Assembly (NCBI GenBank): GCA_022360655.1
Contig: JAKSCK010000169.1
Span: 24,866-88,865, forward strand
DNA from: Spirochaetales bacterium
Lineage (GTDB): Bacteria > Spirochaetota > Spirochaetia > DSM-2461
Length of the DNA: 64,000 nucleotides
Direction of reading: 5' to 3'
The position numbers were made by a program, and so were the translations under genes. Below are positions 52,821 through 60,464 of the stretch, in pieces (the stretch's first letter is position 1; each line of letters opens with the position of its first letter). The notes below the pieces were generated by a model that was not told the DNA's origin, did no database searches, and was given only the letters and a program-made list of their open reading frames with translations.

Positions 52821-53753
52821 ATGAGCGCTGAAACAAACGCGAGCCGGACAGGGAATCAGCATCCTCGGTTGCAGGAATTCCTTTTCTCGGCAAAGCGGTT
52901 TTTAAAAAACCCCCTGACGATTGTTGGACTCACAATCATCATGGCTTTTGCCATTGTGGCCATATTTGCACCAGTGATTGCACCGCCGGAGAAGCCCGAT
53001 GATCCCTTCCAGATTCCCCATGATGGCTGGATGATGGAGCCTCAGCCTCCTTCTCTGGAGCATCCCATGGGAACTCTTCCTCAGCAGTACGATATTTTTT
53101 ATGGGCTGGTTTGGGGAACGCGAAATGCCTTCAAAATTGGTTTGCTCATTGTTTTAGCAAACCTGGTGATTGGTGTTTTACTGGGTGCCATTGCAGGATA
53201 CTTCGGAGGCGTCGTTGATGAGGTCATCATGCGTGTCACTGATATGTTCTATGCCATGCCCTTCCTTGTGGTGGCCATGGCCATTGTGGTGGTGATAGGC
53301 AAGGGACTCACGTCCATTGTCCTAGTTCTTATTGTTCTGGGTTGGCGAACCTACACCCGCGTGATTCGGGCTGAGATCCTTCTCATTCGTGACAAGGATT
53401 ACATTCAGGCGGCTCGGGCTTCTGGTGCCAGCCATATGAGCATCATCATGCGCCATATCCTTCCAAACTCCATCTTTTCGGTGTTGATTGTGGCGTCCAT
53501 GAACATTGGTACCACCATGCTTTCAGCTGCGGCTCTTTCCTTCCTGGGATTGGGTTCGGATATTGGCTATGCCGACTGGGGTGCCATGGTTTCTGAAGCC
53601 CGAAACTGGATTGTTGGTCCAGCCAATGCCCGTCTTCAGTATTGGTTTGTGGTTTTCATCCCTGGCTTTGTGATCACTTTGTTCGTTTTGGGATGGAATC
53701 TCCTTGGCGACGCAGCGCGGGATGTTTTTGATCCCAAGCAAAGGAGGCGCTAA
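52821..53753 (+). CDS. oppC: Oligopeptide ABC transporter permease OppC/DppC
   Basis: 310 aa. A soluble N-terminus with the FLKNPLTIVGLTIIMAFAIVAIFAPVIAPP start typical of OppC, five to six TM helices, and the EAA coupling motif YIQAARASGASHMSIIMRHILPNSIFSVLIV (about 194-224). GGAG is at the right distance before ATG 52821. It is 18 nt after oppB and is followed directly by oppD. Confidence 0.93.
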   Translation: MSAETNASRTGNQHPRLQEFLFSAKRFLKNPLTIVGLTIIMAFAIVAIFAPVIAPPEKPDDPFQIPHDGWMMEPQPPSLEHPMGTLPQQYDIFYGLVWGTRNAFKIGLLIVLANLVIGVLLGAIAGYFGGVVDEVIMRVTDMFYAMPFLVVAMAIVVVIGKGLTSIVLVLIVLGWRTYTRVIRAEILLIRDKDYIQAARASGASHMSIIMRHILPNSIFSVLIVASMNIGTTMLSAAALSFLGLGSDIGYADWGAMVSEARNWIVGPANARLQYWFVVFIPGFVITLFVLGWNLLGDAARDVFDPKQRRR

Positions 53754-55052
53754 GTGGACGCATTACTGAAAACTGAAGATCTGAAAACAAACTTTTACAC
53801 CTTTGAAGGCGTTGTCAAAGCGCTGAATGGGGTGAATGTGATGGTCCGTCCCGGTGAGACCTATGGTCTTGTTGGTGAATCTGGCTGTGGCAAAAGCGTG
53901 ACTGTTCGAAGCATGATGCGCATTGTTCAAGAACCAGGACGCATTGAAAGCGGACGAATTGCTCTCTTTTTTGATGAAAAAGATAAAGAACGTGGTGTTG
54001 ATATTGTTCAGCAGTCAGATGCCTACATGCAGAAGCTCCGTGGTAATGACATTTCCATGATTTTCCAGGAGGCCAGCACCTCCTTAAACCCTGTTTTTTC
54101 CATTGAAGAGCAGATTGGCGAGAGTTTTGAATTCCACCGTCTTGATGAAATGCTTCGAGAAACGGTGGAAGAACTTGATGCTGAGATTCAACAAGGAAAA
54201 GCAGGATTTCTTGGCTGGAAAAAGTTTCAGCGAAGTCAGTTAGCTCGCGAGCTGGCCAGTCATACAGCCTATGACAATGCTGTTGAAGAACTGGATGCTC
54301 AGATTATTCGTTTGGAAAGCACTGATCTTCAGGGGAATGCTTCTGCCGTTGCCGCTTTGAATAAAAAGCGGGAAGGCATGAAACCCTTCAGTCTTTCCAC
54401 GCGGATTCTTCGTCGAGTGCCCATTCTTCGTCGCTACCGGAACCGGTTAAGCAAAACCATTCGGACTCACATTGTGGAGTTGCTCAGAAGCCTTGGTCTT
54501 CCTAATCCTGAAAATGTTGTGGACCGCTATCCCCATGAGCTTTCTGGAGGAATGCAGCAGAGAATTGTGATTGCTATTGCTCTTGCATGTAATCCCAAGC
54601 TTCTGATAGCGGATGAGCCCACCAGTAACCTGGATGTGACCATTCAAGCACAGATTTTGGATTTGATTCGCAAGCTTAAAGAAGACACCATTGAGTCCGT
54701 GATTTTTATCACCCATGACTTAGGTGTTGTGGCAGAGCTGTGTGACCGTGTGTCTGTGATGTACGCCGGTGATGTGGCTGAAACTGCTGCGGTGAAGGAT
54801 ATCTTCGCAAAGCAGTACCATCCATACACGGAAGGTTTGATTGCTTCTGTTCCAAAGCGCGATCAGAAAGGGGAGTTGAAGCCCATTCATGGTACGGTTC
54901 CAAACCTTGTGACCCCGCCCACCGGTTGTCGTTTCCATCCCCGATGTCCTAAGGCCATGGATATTTGTTCCCAGGTAAAACCTGAGACCATTGAAATTGC
55001 TCCAGAGCATTTTGTGGCCTGTCATCTCTACACCAGTGAGGATAAGGCCTGA
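53754..55052 (+). CDS. oppD: Oligopeptide ABC transporter ATPase OppD/DppD with ~100-residue insertion
   Basis: 432 aa; usual length about 330. Starts at GTG right after the oppC stop. Walker A GESGCGKS (about 42-49), Q-loop MIFQEAS (about 101-107), signature ELSGGMQQR (about 260-268), Walker B KLLIADEPTS (about 281-290), H-loop His near 322, and the Opp-type C-terminal [14 protein letters not shown] with Cys ligands. Between the Q-loop and the signature there is an extra ~100-residue charged helical stretch (about 120-220, including a coiled-coil part ending NKKREGMKPF). The frame is intact, so it is a real insertion. Confidence 0.9.
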   Translation: MDALLKTEDLKTNFYTFEGVVKALNGVNVMVRPGETYGLVGESGCGKSVTVRSMMRIVQEPGRIESGRIALFFDEKDKERGVDIVQQSDAYMQKLRGNDISMIFQEASTSLNPVFSIEEQIGESFEFHRLDEMLRETVEELDAEIQQGKAGFLGWKKFQRSQLARELASHTAYDNAVEELDAQIIRLESTDLQGNASAVAALNKKREGMKPFSLSTRILRRVPILRRYRNRLSKTIRTHIVELLRSLGLPNPENVVDRYPHELSGGMQQRIVIAIALACNPKLLIADEPTSNLDVTIQAQILDLIRKLKEDTIESVIFITHDLGVVAELCDRVSVMYAGDVAETAAVKDIFAKQYHPYTEGLIASVPKRDQKGELKPIHGTVPNLVTPPTGCRFHPRCPKAMDICSQVKPETIEIAPEHFVACHLYTSEDKA

Positions 55053-56119
55053 TGAGCAAAAAGACTGAGAATCTCATTGATATCCGGGGACTGAAAAAGT
55101 ATTACCCCATTCATTCTGGTGTTTTCCGGAAACACACTGCGGATGTGAAAGCTGTTGATGGAATTGATCTTACCATTCGAAAGGGCGAATGCCTTGGGTT
55201 GGTAGGAGAGTCTGGATGCGGTAAGACCACCATGGGTAAAACCATTCTCCGCCTTCATGATTCCACCGATGGCCGGGTGTACTTTGACCAAAGTCCAGAA
55301 AAAATCGAGGAACTCGAGGCCAAGGTTGCCGCTGGTGATTTGGATGCTGCTACAAAGAAGGAATTGTCCCAAGCCGATATTCTTTCCTACAAAGGTCTTT
55401 CCCTGAAAGAGCTTCGCAAGAGCATTCAAATTGTTTTCCAGGATCCGTCAAACTCCTTGAATCCCCGTATGCTGGTAAAGAACATCATTGCAGAACCTTT
55501 GATGATTCAGGGCATTCTGAAGGGTAAGGAACTTGAAGACCGTGTGGTTGAACTTCTCGAGACTGTAGGATTGTCCAGGCAGCATCTGCGTCGCTATCCC
55601 CATGAGTTCTCTGGTGGTCAGCGTCAGAGAATTGCTGTGGCCCGTGCTTTGGCCACCAATCCCAAGTTCATTCTGATGGATGAGCCCACCAGTGCATTGG
55701 ATGTTTCGGTGCAAGCTCAGATTTTGAACTTGCTCAAAAAGCTGCAAGATGAATATGAACTGACTTATCTCTTTGTCACCCATCATCTTCTTGTGGTGAA
55801 ATACATTAGCCAGCGTGTGGCTGTGATGTATCTGGGTGAGATTGTTGAGCTGAGTGAGACAGAAGATCTTTTTGCTCGTCCCCTGCATCCCTATACTCGA
55901 GCCCTGCTTTCCGCCATTCCTGATCCTAATCCTGAGAATGGCACAGAAAAGATCATTCTGACAGGAGATGTTCCCAATCCCTTGAATCCTCCCACTGGGT
56001 GTCGATTCCACCCTCGTTGCCCTTATGCAACAGAGGTTTGTCGGACCAAGGAGCCTGTTCTCGAATCTGCCGGTGAAGACCACCAAGTGGCTTGTCATCG
56101 ATGGAAGGAAATGGCTTAA
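55052..56119 (+). CDS. oppF: Oligopeptide ABC transporter ATPase OppF/DppF
   Basis: 355 aa; usual length about 320-330. Starts at the ATG of TGATG overlapping the oppD stop by one base. Walker A GESGCGKT (about 51-58), Q-loop [12 protein letters not shown] (about 128-139), signature EFSGGQRQR (about 187-195), Walker [13 protein letters not shown] (about 208-219), and C-terminal [14 protein letters not shown] shorter insertion (about 75-112, [20 protein letters not shown]) precedes the Q-loop. It heterodimerises with OppD to power peptide uptake. Confidence 0.92.
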   Translation: MSKKTENLIDIRGLKKYYPIHSGVFRKHTADVKAVDGIDLTIRKGECLGLVGESGCGKTTMGKTILRLHDSTDGRVYFDQSPEKIEELEAKVAAGDLDAATKKELSQADILSYKGLSLKELRKSIQIVFQDPSNSLNPRMLVKNIIAEPLMIQGILKGKELEDRVVELLETVGLSRQHLRRYPHEFSGGQRQRIAVARALATNPKFILMDEPTSALDVSVQAQILNLLKKLQDEYELTYLFVTHHLLVVKYISQRVAVMYLGEIVELSETEDLFARPLHPYTRALLSAIPDPNPENGTEKIILTGDVPNPLNPPTGCRFHPRCPYATEVCRTKEPVLESAGEDHQVACHRWKEMA

Positions 56120-56137
56120 TCTTTGTTCTATAGAACG

Positions 56138-56166
56138 ACCGCCGGCTTACCGCCGGCGGTTTTTTT
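56138..56166 (+). terminator. Intrinsic terminator of oppBCDF
   Basis: ACCGCCGGC (56138-56146) pairs with GCCGGCGGT (56152-56160) around TTACC, followed by six T. Confidence 0.92.
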
Positions 56167-56211
56167 ATTTTGCTGAAGTTTTGTAAGTCTTTGAGTTTCC
56201 TCATGGACATC

Positions 56212-56242
56212 AAAAAAGGCGAATCGTATGATTCGCCTTTTT
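56212..56242. terminator. Bidirectional terminator
   Basis: A-run, GGCGAATC (56218-56225), GTAT, GATTCGCC (56230-56237), T-run. It works in both directions and probably ends the minus-strand FecR/TPR gene that stops at 56266. Confidence 0.85.
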
Positions 56243-56265
56243 CATTTGCTGGAATTTGCAATCAA

Positions 56266-57156
56266 TTATGGAAGCATCTCAGAAGCCGCTTGGCCAATCT
56301 CTGTGTTTGGACCAAGTTCCACGGCTTTTCTCAGATTTGCACGACTGGCTGCTGCATCCCCTTGGCCTTCTTTGCTGTAGGCTTGGAGGAGATAGGCGGC
56401 TTGAGCCGCTTCACCACGGGGATTATCTTGCAAGTAAGACGAAAGCACACGGTCCGCATCGGCGAATTCTGAGCTTTCAATATACAAGGTTCCCATCACC
56501 ACGGTGTATTCATCAATGAATCGGTCAGTGGGTTCTGGACTGATGGCGACAAGGGTTCTTCGGGCATTCCGTGGATCACCCATGAGCTGTTGCACCACAC
56601 CCAATCGGAAGGCACACTCTCTTTGTACAGCTCCAGATTCCCAAATGGTTCCTTCTTCGAAGAGTCCCTTTGCTCCCTGCAAATCCCCACTTTCAAGTGC
56701 AGCGATGCCATCTGCAAGGTAATCAGAGGAGTCATCTTCCCAAGAGACATAATTGCCTCCGTCGGCTTCCGCACCGCGGACCGCAGCAACTGTATAACCT
56801 TGGGATTTATCTTTTCGTTTCAACAAAGAGGCAAACTTCGAGCCGAGGACCTGTCGGAAATTGGCCTGTTCAGGAGCATCTCCAATAAGGTCAGCGCTGT
56901 CATAAACGCCATCTCGGGTCAAGGTGATGGTTCGAGCGCCGGCGGTGAGCTCGGCGTAACCCCGGTCCGAGAGCCGTATGGACCGTCCGGAGGGAATGAT
57001 GTCTCCAATTTCTACAGCAGTCCAGGAATCCCGTCCTTCGCGGTACTCAAGGGAGCCCTCAAGATACTCGACGTCAAGGTCGGTGGCAGCCAAGGGGAGG
57101 GCAATAAGAATAAGAACAAGAATCCCCAAGCTCTTAAGAATAATACGATCTTCCAT
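56266..57156 (-). CDS. FecR-like/TPR periplasmic protein
   Basis: 296 aa. Signal peptide or anchor (ILKSLGILVLILIALPLAATD). Residues ~28-110 resemble the FecR-type beta domain (VEYLEGSLEYREGRDSWTAVEIGDIIPSGRSIRLSDRGYAEL; ARTITLTRDGVYD), and residues ~150-290 are TPR-like repeats (AIAALESGDLQGAKGLFEEG; LGTLYIESSEFADADRVLSSYLQDNP). Such proteins act as periplasmic scaffolds or sensors in spirochaetes; the function is unknown. The start ATG 57156 is preferred because the longer TTG start at 57192 lies in the promoter. Confidence 0.78.
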   Translation of the reverse strand: MEDRIILKSLGILVLILIALPLAATDLDVEYLEGSLEYREGRDSWTAVEIGDIIPSGRSIRLSDRGYAELTAGARTITLTRDGVYDSADLIGDAPEQANFRQVLGSKFASLLKRKDKSQGYTVAAVRGAEADGGNYVSWEDDSSDYLADGIAALESGDLQGAKGLFEEGTIWESGAVQRECAFRLGVVQQLMGDPRNARRTLVAISPEPTDRFIDEYTVVMGTLYIESSEFADADRVLSSYLQDNPRGEAAQAAYLLQAYSKEGQGDAAASRANLRKAVELGPNTEIGQAASEMLP

Positions 57157-57163
57157 GTCGGGT

Positions 57164-57192
57164 AGTATAGCGCATTGTGACAAAAGAAACAA
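57164..57192 (-). promoter_or_regulatory. Promoter giving a near-leaderless transcript for the FecR/TPR gene
   Basis: Minus strand: TTGTTT (57192-57187), 17-base spacer, TATACT (57169-57164). The expected start point is about 57157-57158, one or two bases before the ATG at 57156, and no Shine-Dalgarno is seen. Confidence 0.6.
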
Positions 57193-57197
57193 AGAAT

Positions 57198-57227
57198 ACC
57201 AGCTGGAATCTTACAGCTCCAGCTGGT
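57198..57227 (-). terminator. Terminator of hsp20
   Basis: ACCAGCTGGA (57198-57207) and TCCAGCTGGT (57218-57227), 10-bp stem with a 10-base loop; the minus strand continues into a T-rich stretch, which is also the FecR promoter. Confidence 0.65.
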
Positions 57228-57249
57228 TATTTCTATAAACTGAAAATAC

Positions 57250-57687
57250 TTATTTGGTTTTGACTTTAATGCTGACGGGTTTTGTTTCCGGCTTCTTTTT
57301 CAGCTCAACAATCAAAATTCCGTCACTGATTTCGGCATGAACCTTGGATTTCTCCACATCATCGGGAAGTACAAAACTTCTCTTCCGATTTCCCTGGCTG
57401 CGTTCACGTACGCGCCACTCTTCCTTTACAGCCTCATCCTTGGTGTCAAGATTTGGTTTGATGGCTTCAATGATCAAGAGATTATCATCCACCTTCACAT
57501 CCACATCTTCTGCAGTGAACCCAGGAATCTCCGCTTCAATGCGATAGGAATCGGTGTTCTCCAGGATATCAACCGGGAAACTTCGGGAGGCGCTGACAGG
57601 AGCGCTGTCAAAGAGTTGGTTGAACATCCGATCCATCTCGTTGACCAAATTCACGGGTTTGTAGGTTCTTGTGGTCAAATAATTCAT
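57250..57687 (-). CDS. Small heat-shock protein, Hsp20/alpha-crystallin family
   Basis: 145 aa. Alpha-crystallin domain about 35-135: FPVDILENTDSYRIEAEIPGF, VKVDDNLLIIEA, RRSQGNRKRSFVLPDDVEKSKVHAEISDGILIVELKKK-like core, and the C-terminal IKV motif (VSIKVKTK). It forms oligomers that hold unfolding proteins. ATG is preceded by GGAGG. A sigma-54-type promoter lies upstream (57748-57763) and no CIRCE element (TTAGCACTC/GAGTGCTAA) is seen, so control seems to differ from typical hrcA-regulated genes. Confidence 0.95.
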   Translation of the reverse strand: MNYLTTRTYKPVNLVNEMDRMFNQLFDSAPVSASRSFPVDILENTDSYRIEAEIPGFTAEDVDVKVDDNLLIIEAIKPNLDTKDEAVKEEWRVRERSQGNRKRSFVLPDDVEKSKVHAEISDGILIVELKKKPETKPVSIKVKTK

Positions 57688-58015
57688 CTTATGCCTCCAA
57701 TGGCTTGGTTTAATGTTTTCCGACTTTTGTGCCGGTAGAAACTATTTAGCATAAGGTGTGCCAATTTTGGGGAAACTTTAGTAAGAAATTTTAAATGCTT
57801 ATAATGCAAAAGAATAAAGCATCTAAAAACGTGCTCATTCAAAGAGATCTTATTTTGGAATGTGAGGAAGGGAAAAATGACGGGGGGGAGAAGGAATGAA
57901 TGTGTCGTTTTGGAGCATCACTCAGCTCATTGATTAGAAATGTGTAAATATGACACATGTGTGTTAAAAATGCTCAGAAGTCCCTGGGAATTTGCTCCAC
58001 ATGGGGAGAAGTGCA
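57688..58015. other. Intergenic region upstream of hsp20
   Basis: 328 bp without a gene. It holds the sigma-54-type hsp20 promoter (57748-57763), a possible enhancer site ATGCTT (57795-57800) with AAGCAT (57817-57822), and the 10-nt palindrome ACACATGTGT (57953-57962). The rest shows nothing specific. Confidence 0.5.
57748..57764 (-). promoter_or_regulatory. Sigma-54-type promoter of hsp20
   Basis: The minus strand reads TTGGCACACCTTATGCT: the -24 element TGGCAC is perfect and GG and GC are ten bases apart. The -12 element is ATGCT rather than TTGCT. The transcript start would be about 50 bases before the hsp20 ATG. Confidence 0.7.
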
Positions 58016-58558
58016 TCATGGCGCGTCTTGGAGCATGCGAAGATGCAGGGTTTTTTGCTCTCCAGTCTTCATGGAGAACTGAACAACATGTGGGGCGGCA
58101 TCATAGGCGGGTGTACTGCCTGAATTCACTGCAGGTTTCGTGAACCGCTCTGCGTCCCCTCCTGTGGTGGGATTAATGGACGTTCCAAGGGTGTAGTCTT
58201 CATCATAGAAATGGGCATCAATGATGTAGTTATTATTGGGATCATTGAGAGTGCTTGGGGCAAGAACCATCAGATAATGCGCATCATCAGCCAGGTTGGT
58301 GATGATGCGGGGATTTTGTTCATTGGACCAGATGACCGTTCCATCGGATTGCATGAGGCGGATGAATAGATAGGCCCGAGTGTCGGCCTCATCACCAGGA
58401 GCAAGAGCAGGAGGGAAGAGGAGGCCACGGGTATCAAACTCAAGATTGAGAATGATGTTTGTTGGTGGCTGGGTGCAGGATAAAATTCCCACGAGGCCTA
58501 TGGCAAGAACAAGGAAGAGAAGAGGATGCCGGGGATGGAAACGTCTGACCTGTATCAT
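58016..58558 (-). CDS. Lipoprotein of unknown function
   Basis: 180 aa. Predicted lipoprotein, basic N-terminus (MIQVRRFHPRH), hydrophobic core, lipobox GILSC with Cys about residue 28. The mature part is beta-rich (IILNLEFDTRG; AYLFIRLMQSDGTVIWSN; AAPHVVQFSMKTGEQKTLHLRML) with a Thr/Asn-rich middle, like small Ig- or lipocalin-like surface proteins, but no named family fits. The ribosome site is weak. It lies alone between hsp20 and the acc operon. Confidence 0.6.
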   Translation of the reverse strand: MIQVRRFHPRHPLLFLVLAIGLVGILSCTQPPTNIILNLEFDTRGLLFPPALAPGDEADTRAYLFIRLMQSDGTVIWSNEQNPRIITNLADDAHYLMVLAPSTLNDPNNNYIIDAHFYDEDYTLGTSINPTTGGDAERFTKPAVNSGSTPAYDAAPHVVQFSMKTGEQKTLHLRMLQDAP

Positions 58559-58610
58559 CTGTTTTTGAGTTTAGCATTTTTAGAGAGACTTCACAGAGAG
58601 ACTTGGAAAA

Positions 58611-58644
58611 CCCCTGGGGGGGCTAGGGCCCCCAGGGGTCGATC
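58611..58644 (-). terminator. Terminator of accA with GATCGACCCC motif
   Basis: CCCCTGGGGG (58611-58620) pairs with CCCCCAGGGG (58629-58638). On the minus strand the accA stop codon is immediately followed by GATCGACCCC (58644-58635), the hairpin and TTTT. Confidence 0.75.
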
Positions 58645-59613
58645 TTAACTCCGGGAAAAGGCCTTGGTGAAAATCTTGAACAAGTCCTGGGCCTGCTCAT
58701 TGTTTTCGTTGAAATGACCAATTTCGCGAATTTTTTTGGAACGGTAGCGAATGAGCTGTCCTGGATTCCGGGAGGCTAAACGCTTGAGGTCTGTGATGAT
58801 GCGTTCTTTGATCTTTGTAGCTGTGAAACTGGGATCGGTGTGAGCCCCACCGGGAGCTTCAGGAATGATGTCATGAATGATGCCAAATTCCTTCACATCC
58901 TGGGCCGTCACCTTCATCAAATCGGCTGCTTCTTGAGCTCGCTGAGGATCGCGCAGGAGAATTGAGGCAAATCCTTCGGGGCTGATCACCGAATAGATGG
59001 AATTCTCCAGCATGTAGATTTTATCACCCACACCAATTCCCAGGGCTCCACCAGATCCTCCCTCTCCAATGACAAAGCAGAGGATGGGAACACGGAGGAC
59101 GCTGAAGGCCTTGAGATTCACGGCAATGGCCTCGCCAATTCCGCGTTCTTCTGATTCCAAACCAGGATAGGCTCCGGCTGTATCAATGAAGGTCACCACA
59201 GGACGGTTGAACTTTTCCGCTTGCTTGGCCAAGCGTAGGGCTTTTCGATAGCCTTCGGGATAGGCCCAACCGTAGTTGCGGGCAATGTTTTCTTTGAGGT
59301 TATGGCCTCTTTGATGACCAATGAATGTCACACTCATGCCATCCACGGTTCCAATGCCCCCAATCATGGCGGGATCATCACCGTAATGGCGGTCTCCGTG
59401 AAGCTCAATGAAGTCATCACAGATGAGGTTGATGTAGTCCAGGGTGTTAGGCCGATCAATGCGCCGGGCTAACTGAACTTTTTCCCAGGTGTCTCCCTTG
59501 GAGGAAGCGTACTTGGTTTTCAAATCATCCAGCTCGCGAGAAATATCAATATTCTCTTTTTCGGCCAAAAGTTTGATTTCTTCTATGGTGTTGCTGATTA
59601 CCGATTCATCCAT
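58645..59613 (-). CDS. accA: Acetyl-CoA carboxylase carboxyltransferase subunit alpha
   Basis: 322 aa, usual size. An N-terminal helical part (about 1-60), then the crotonase-type core: LICDDFIELHGDRHYGDD, FIDTAGAYPGLESEERG and IGEGGSGGALGIGVGDKIYMLENSIYSVISPEGFASIL. With AccD it moves the carboxyl group from biotin to acetyl-CoA, giving malonyl-CoA. It overlaps accD by 16 nt and ends the accB-accC-accD-accA operon. Confidence 0.97.
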   Translation of the reverse strand: MDESVISNTIEEIKLLAEKENIDISRELDDLKTKYASSKGDTWEKVQLARRIDRPNTLDYINLICDDFIELHGDRHYGDDPAMIGGIGTVDGMSVTFIGHQRGHNLKENIARNYGWAYPEGYRKALRLAKQAEKFNRPVVTFIDTAGAYPGLESEERGIGEAIAVNLKAFSVLRVPILCFVIGEGGSGGALGIGVGDKIYMLENSIYSVISPEGFASILLRDPQRAQEAADLMKVTAQDVKEFGIIHDIIPEAPGGAHTDPSFTATKIKERIITDLKRLASRNPGQLIRYRSKKIREIGHFNENNEQAQDLFKIFTKAFSRS

Positions 59614-60461
59614 CCCTTATTCTCCGTTGCGTGGGTTTGGAGGAGGAAGCTCAGGGTGTGACGCAGGTTCTCCCGAGGAACAACCATGTCCACAAATCCC
59701 TGATCCTGTTGGAATTCCGCACGCTGGAATCCGGCAGGAAGCTTCTGCTTGAGGGTCCCCTCAATGACTCGTTGACCGGCAAACCCTATGAGGGCTCCCG
59801 GTTCGGCAATGGCCACATCACCAAGCATGGCAAAGCTGGCCGTGACCCCACCGGTGGTGGGGTGGGTGAGAACAATGAAGAGGGGAATTCCCGCTTCATC
59901 CAAAAGGGCGGCGGCACTGGAGGTTTTGGCCATTTGCATGAGAGAGAAAATCCCTTCCTGCATGCGTGCCCCTCCAGAGGCAGTGACCAAGATGACAGGA
60001 GATCCTTCTTCTGCTCCAGCAAGGATGGCCCGGGTGATTTTTTCTCCCACAACAGAGCCCATGCTTCCGCCTAAGAATTGAAAGGACATGATGCCAAAAA
60101 TGGCTTCACGGCCATCAATGGATCCCCGGCCAGTCACAACGGCATCATTGATTCCAGACTTACCACGTGCTTGATCCAGTTTTTCCTTGTATCCGGTGAG
60201 GGAAATGGGGTTACCACTGGTGAGATCTTGAGAGAATTCTTCAAAACTGCCCTCATCCACCAGGGTGGAAATGCGGTCATAGGGATGCATGGGCATGTGG
60301 AATCCGCATTCAGGGCAAACCTGGAGGCTTTTTGCCAGCTGTGCTGCTGGAATGAGATTTTGGCATTCCCGGCAGACGGTGTCTTGGAGCCGGGCAAAGG
60401 GTTCGGGGAGGGCCGATTTTTTTTTCTTTCGGCCAAGTCCCAAGGTGAATTCACTTCCCAT
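59598..60461 (-). CDS. accD: Acetyl-CoA carboxylase carboxyltransferase subunit beta
   Basis: 287 aa. The N-terminal zinc finger is C-x2-C ... C-x2-C (Cys about 30, 33, 49, 52), then the crotonase core with GSMGSVVGEKITRAI, ILVTASGGARMQEGIFSLMQMAKT and PTTGGVTASFAMLGDVAIAEPGALIGFAG. It pairs with AccA. A Lys-rich start (GRKKKKSA) may bind RNA, as reported for E. coli AccD. It is three bases after accC. Confidence 0.97.
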   Translation of the reverse strand: MGSEFTLGLGRKKKKSALPEPFARLQDTVCRECQNLIPAAQLAKSLQVCPECGFHMPMHPYDRISTLVDEGSFEEFSQDLTSGNPISLTGYKEKLDQARGKSGINDAVVTGRGSIDGREAIFGIMSFQFLGGSMGSVVGEKITRAILAGAEEGSPVILVTASGGARMQEGIFSLMQMAKTSSAAALLDEAGIPLFIVLTHPTTGGVTASFAMLGDVAIAEPGALIGFAGQRVIEGTLKQKLPAGFQRAEFQQDQGFVDMVVPRENLRHTLSFLLQTHATENKGWMNR

Positions 60462-60464
60462 GTT

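Noticed and set aside
57688..57780. CIRCE heat-shock operator upstream of hsp20
   Set aside because: No TTAGCACTC/GAGTGCTAA pair is present; a sigma-54-type box is seen instead.
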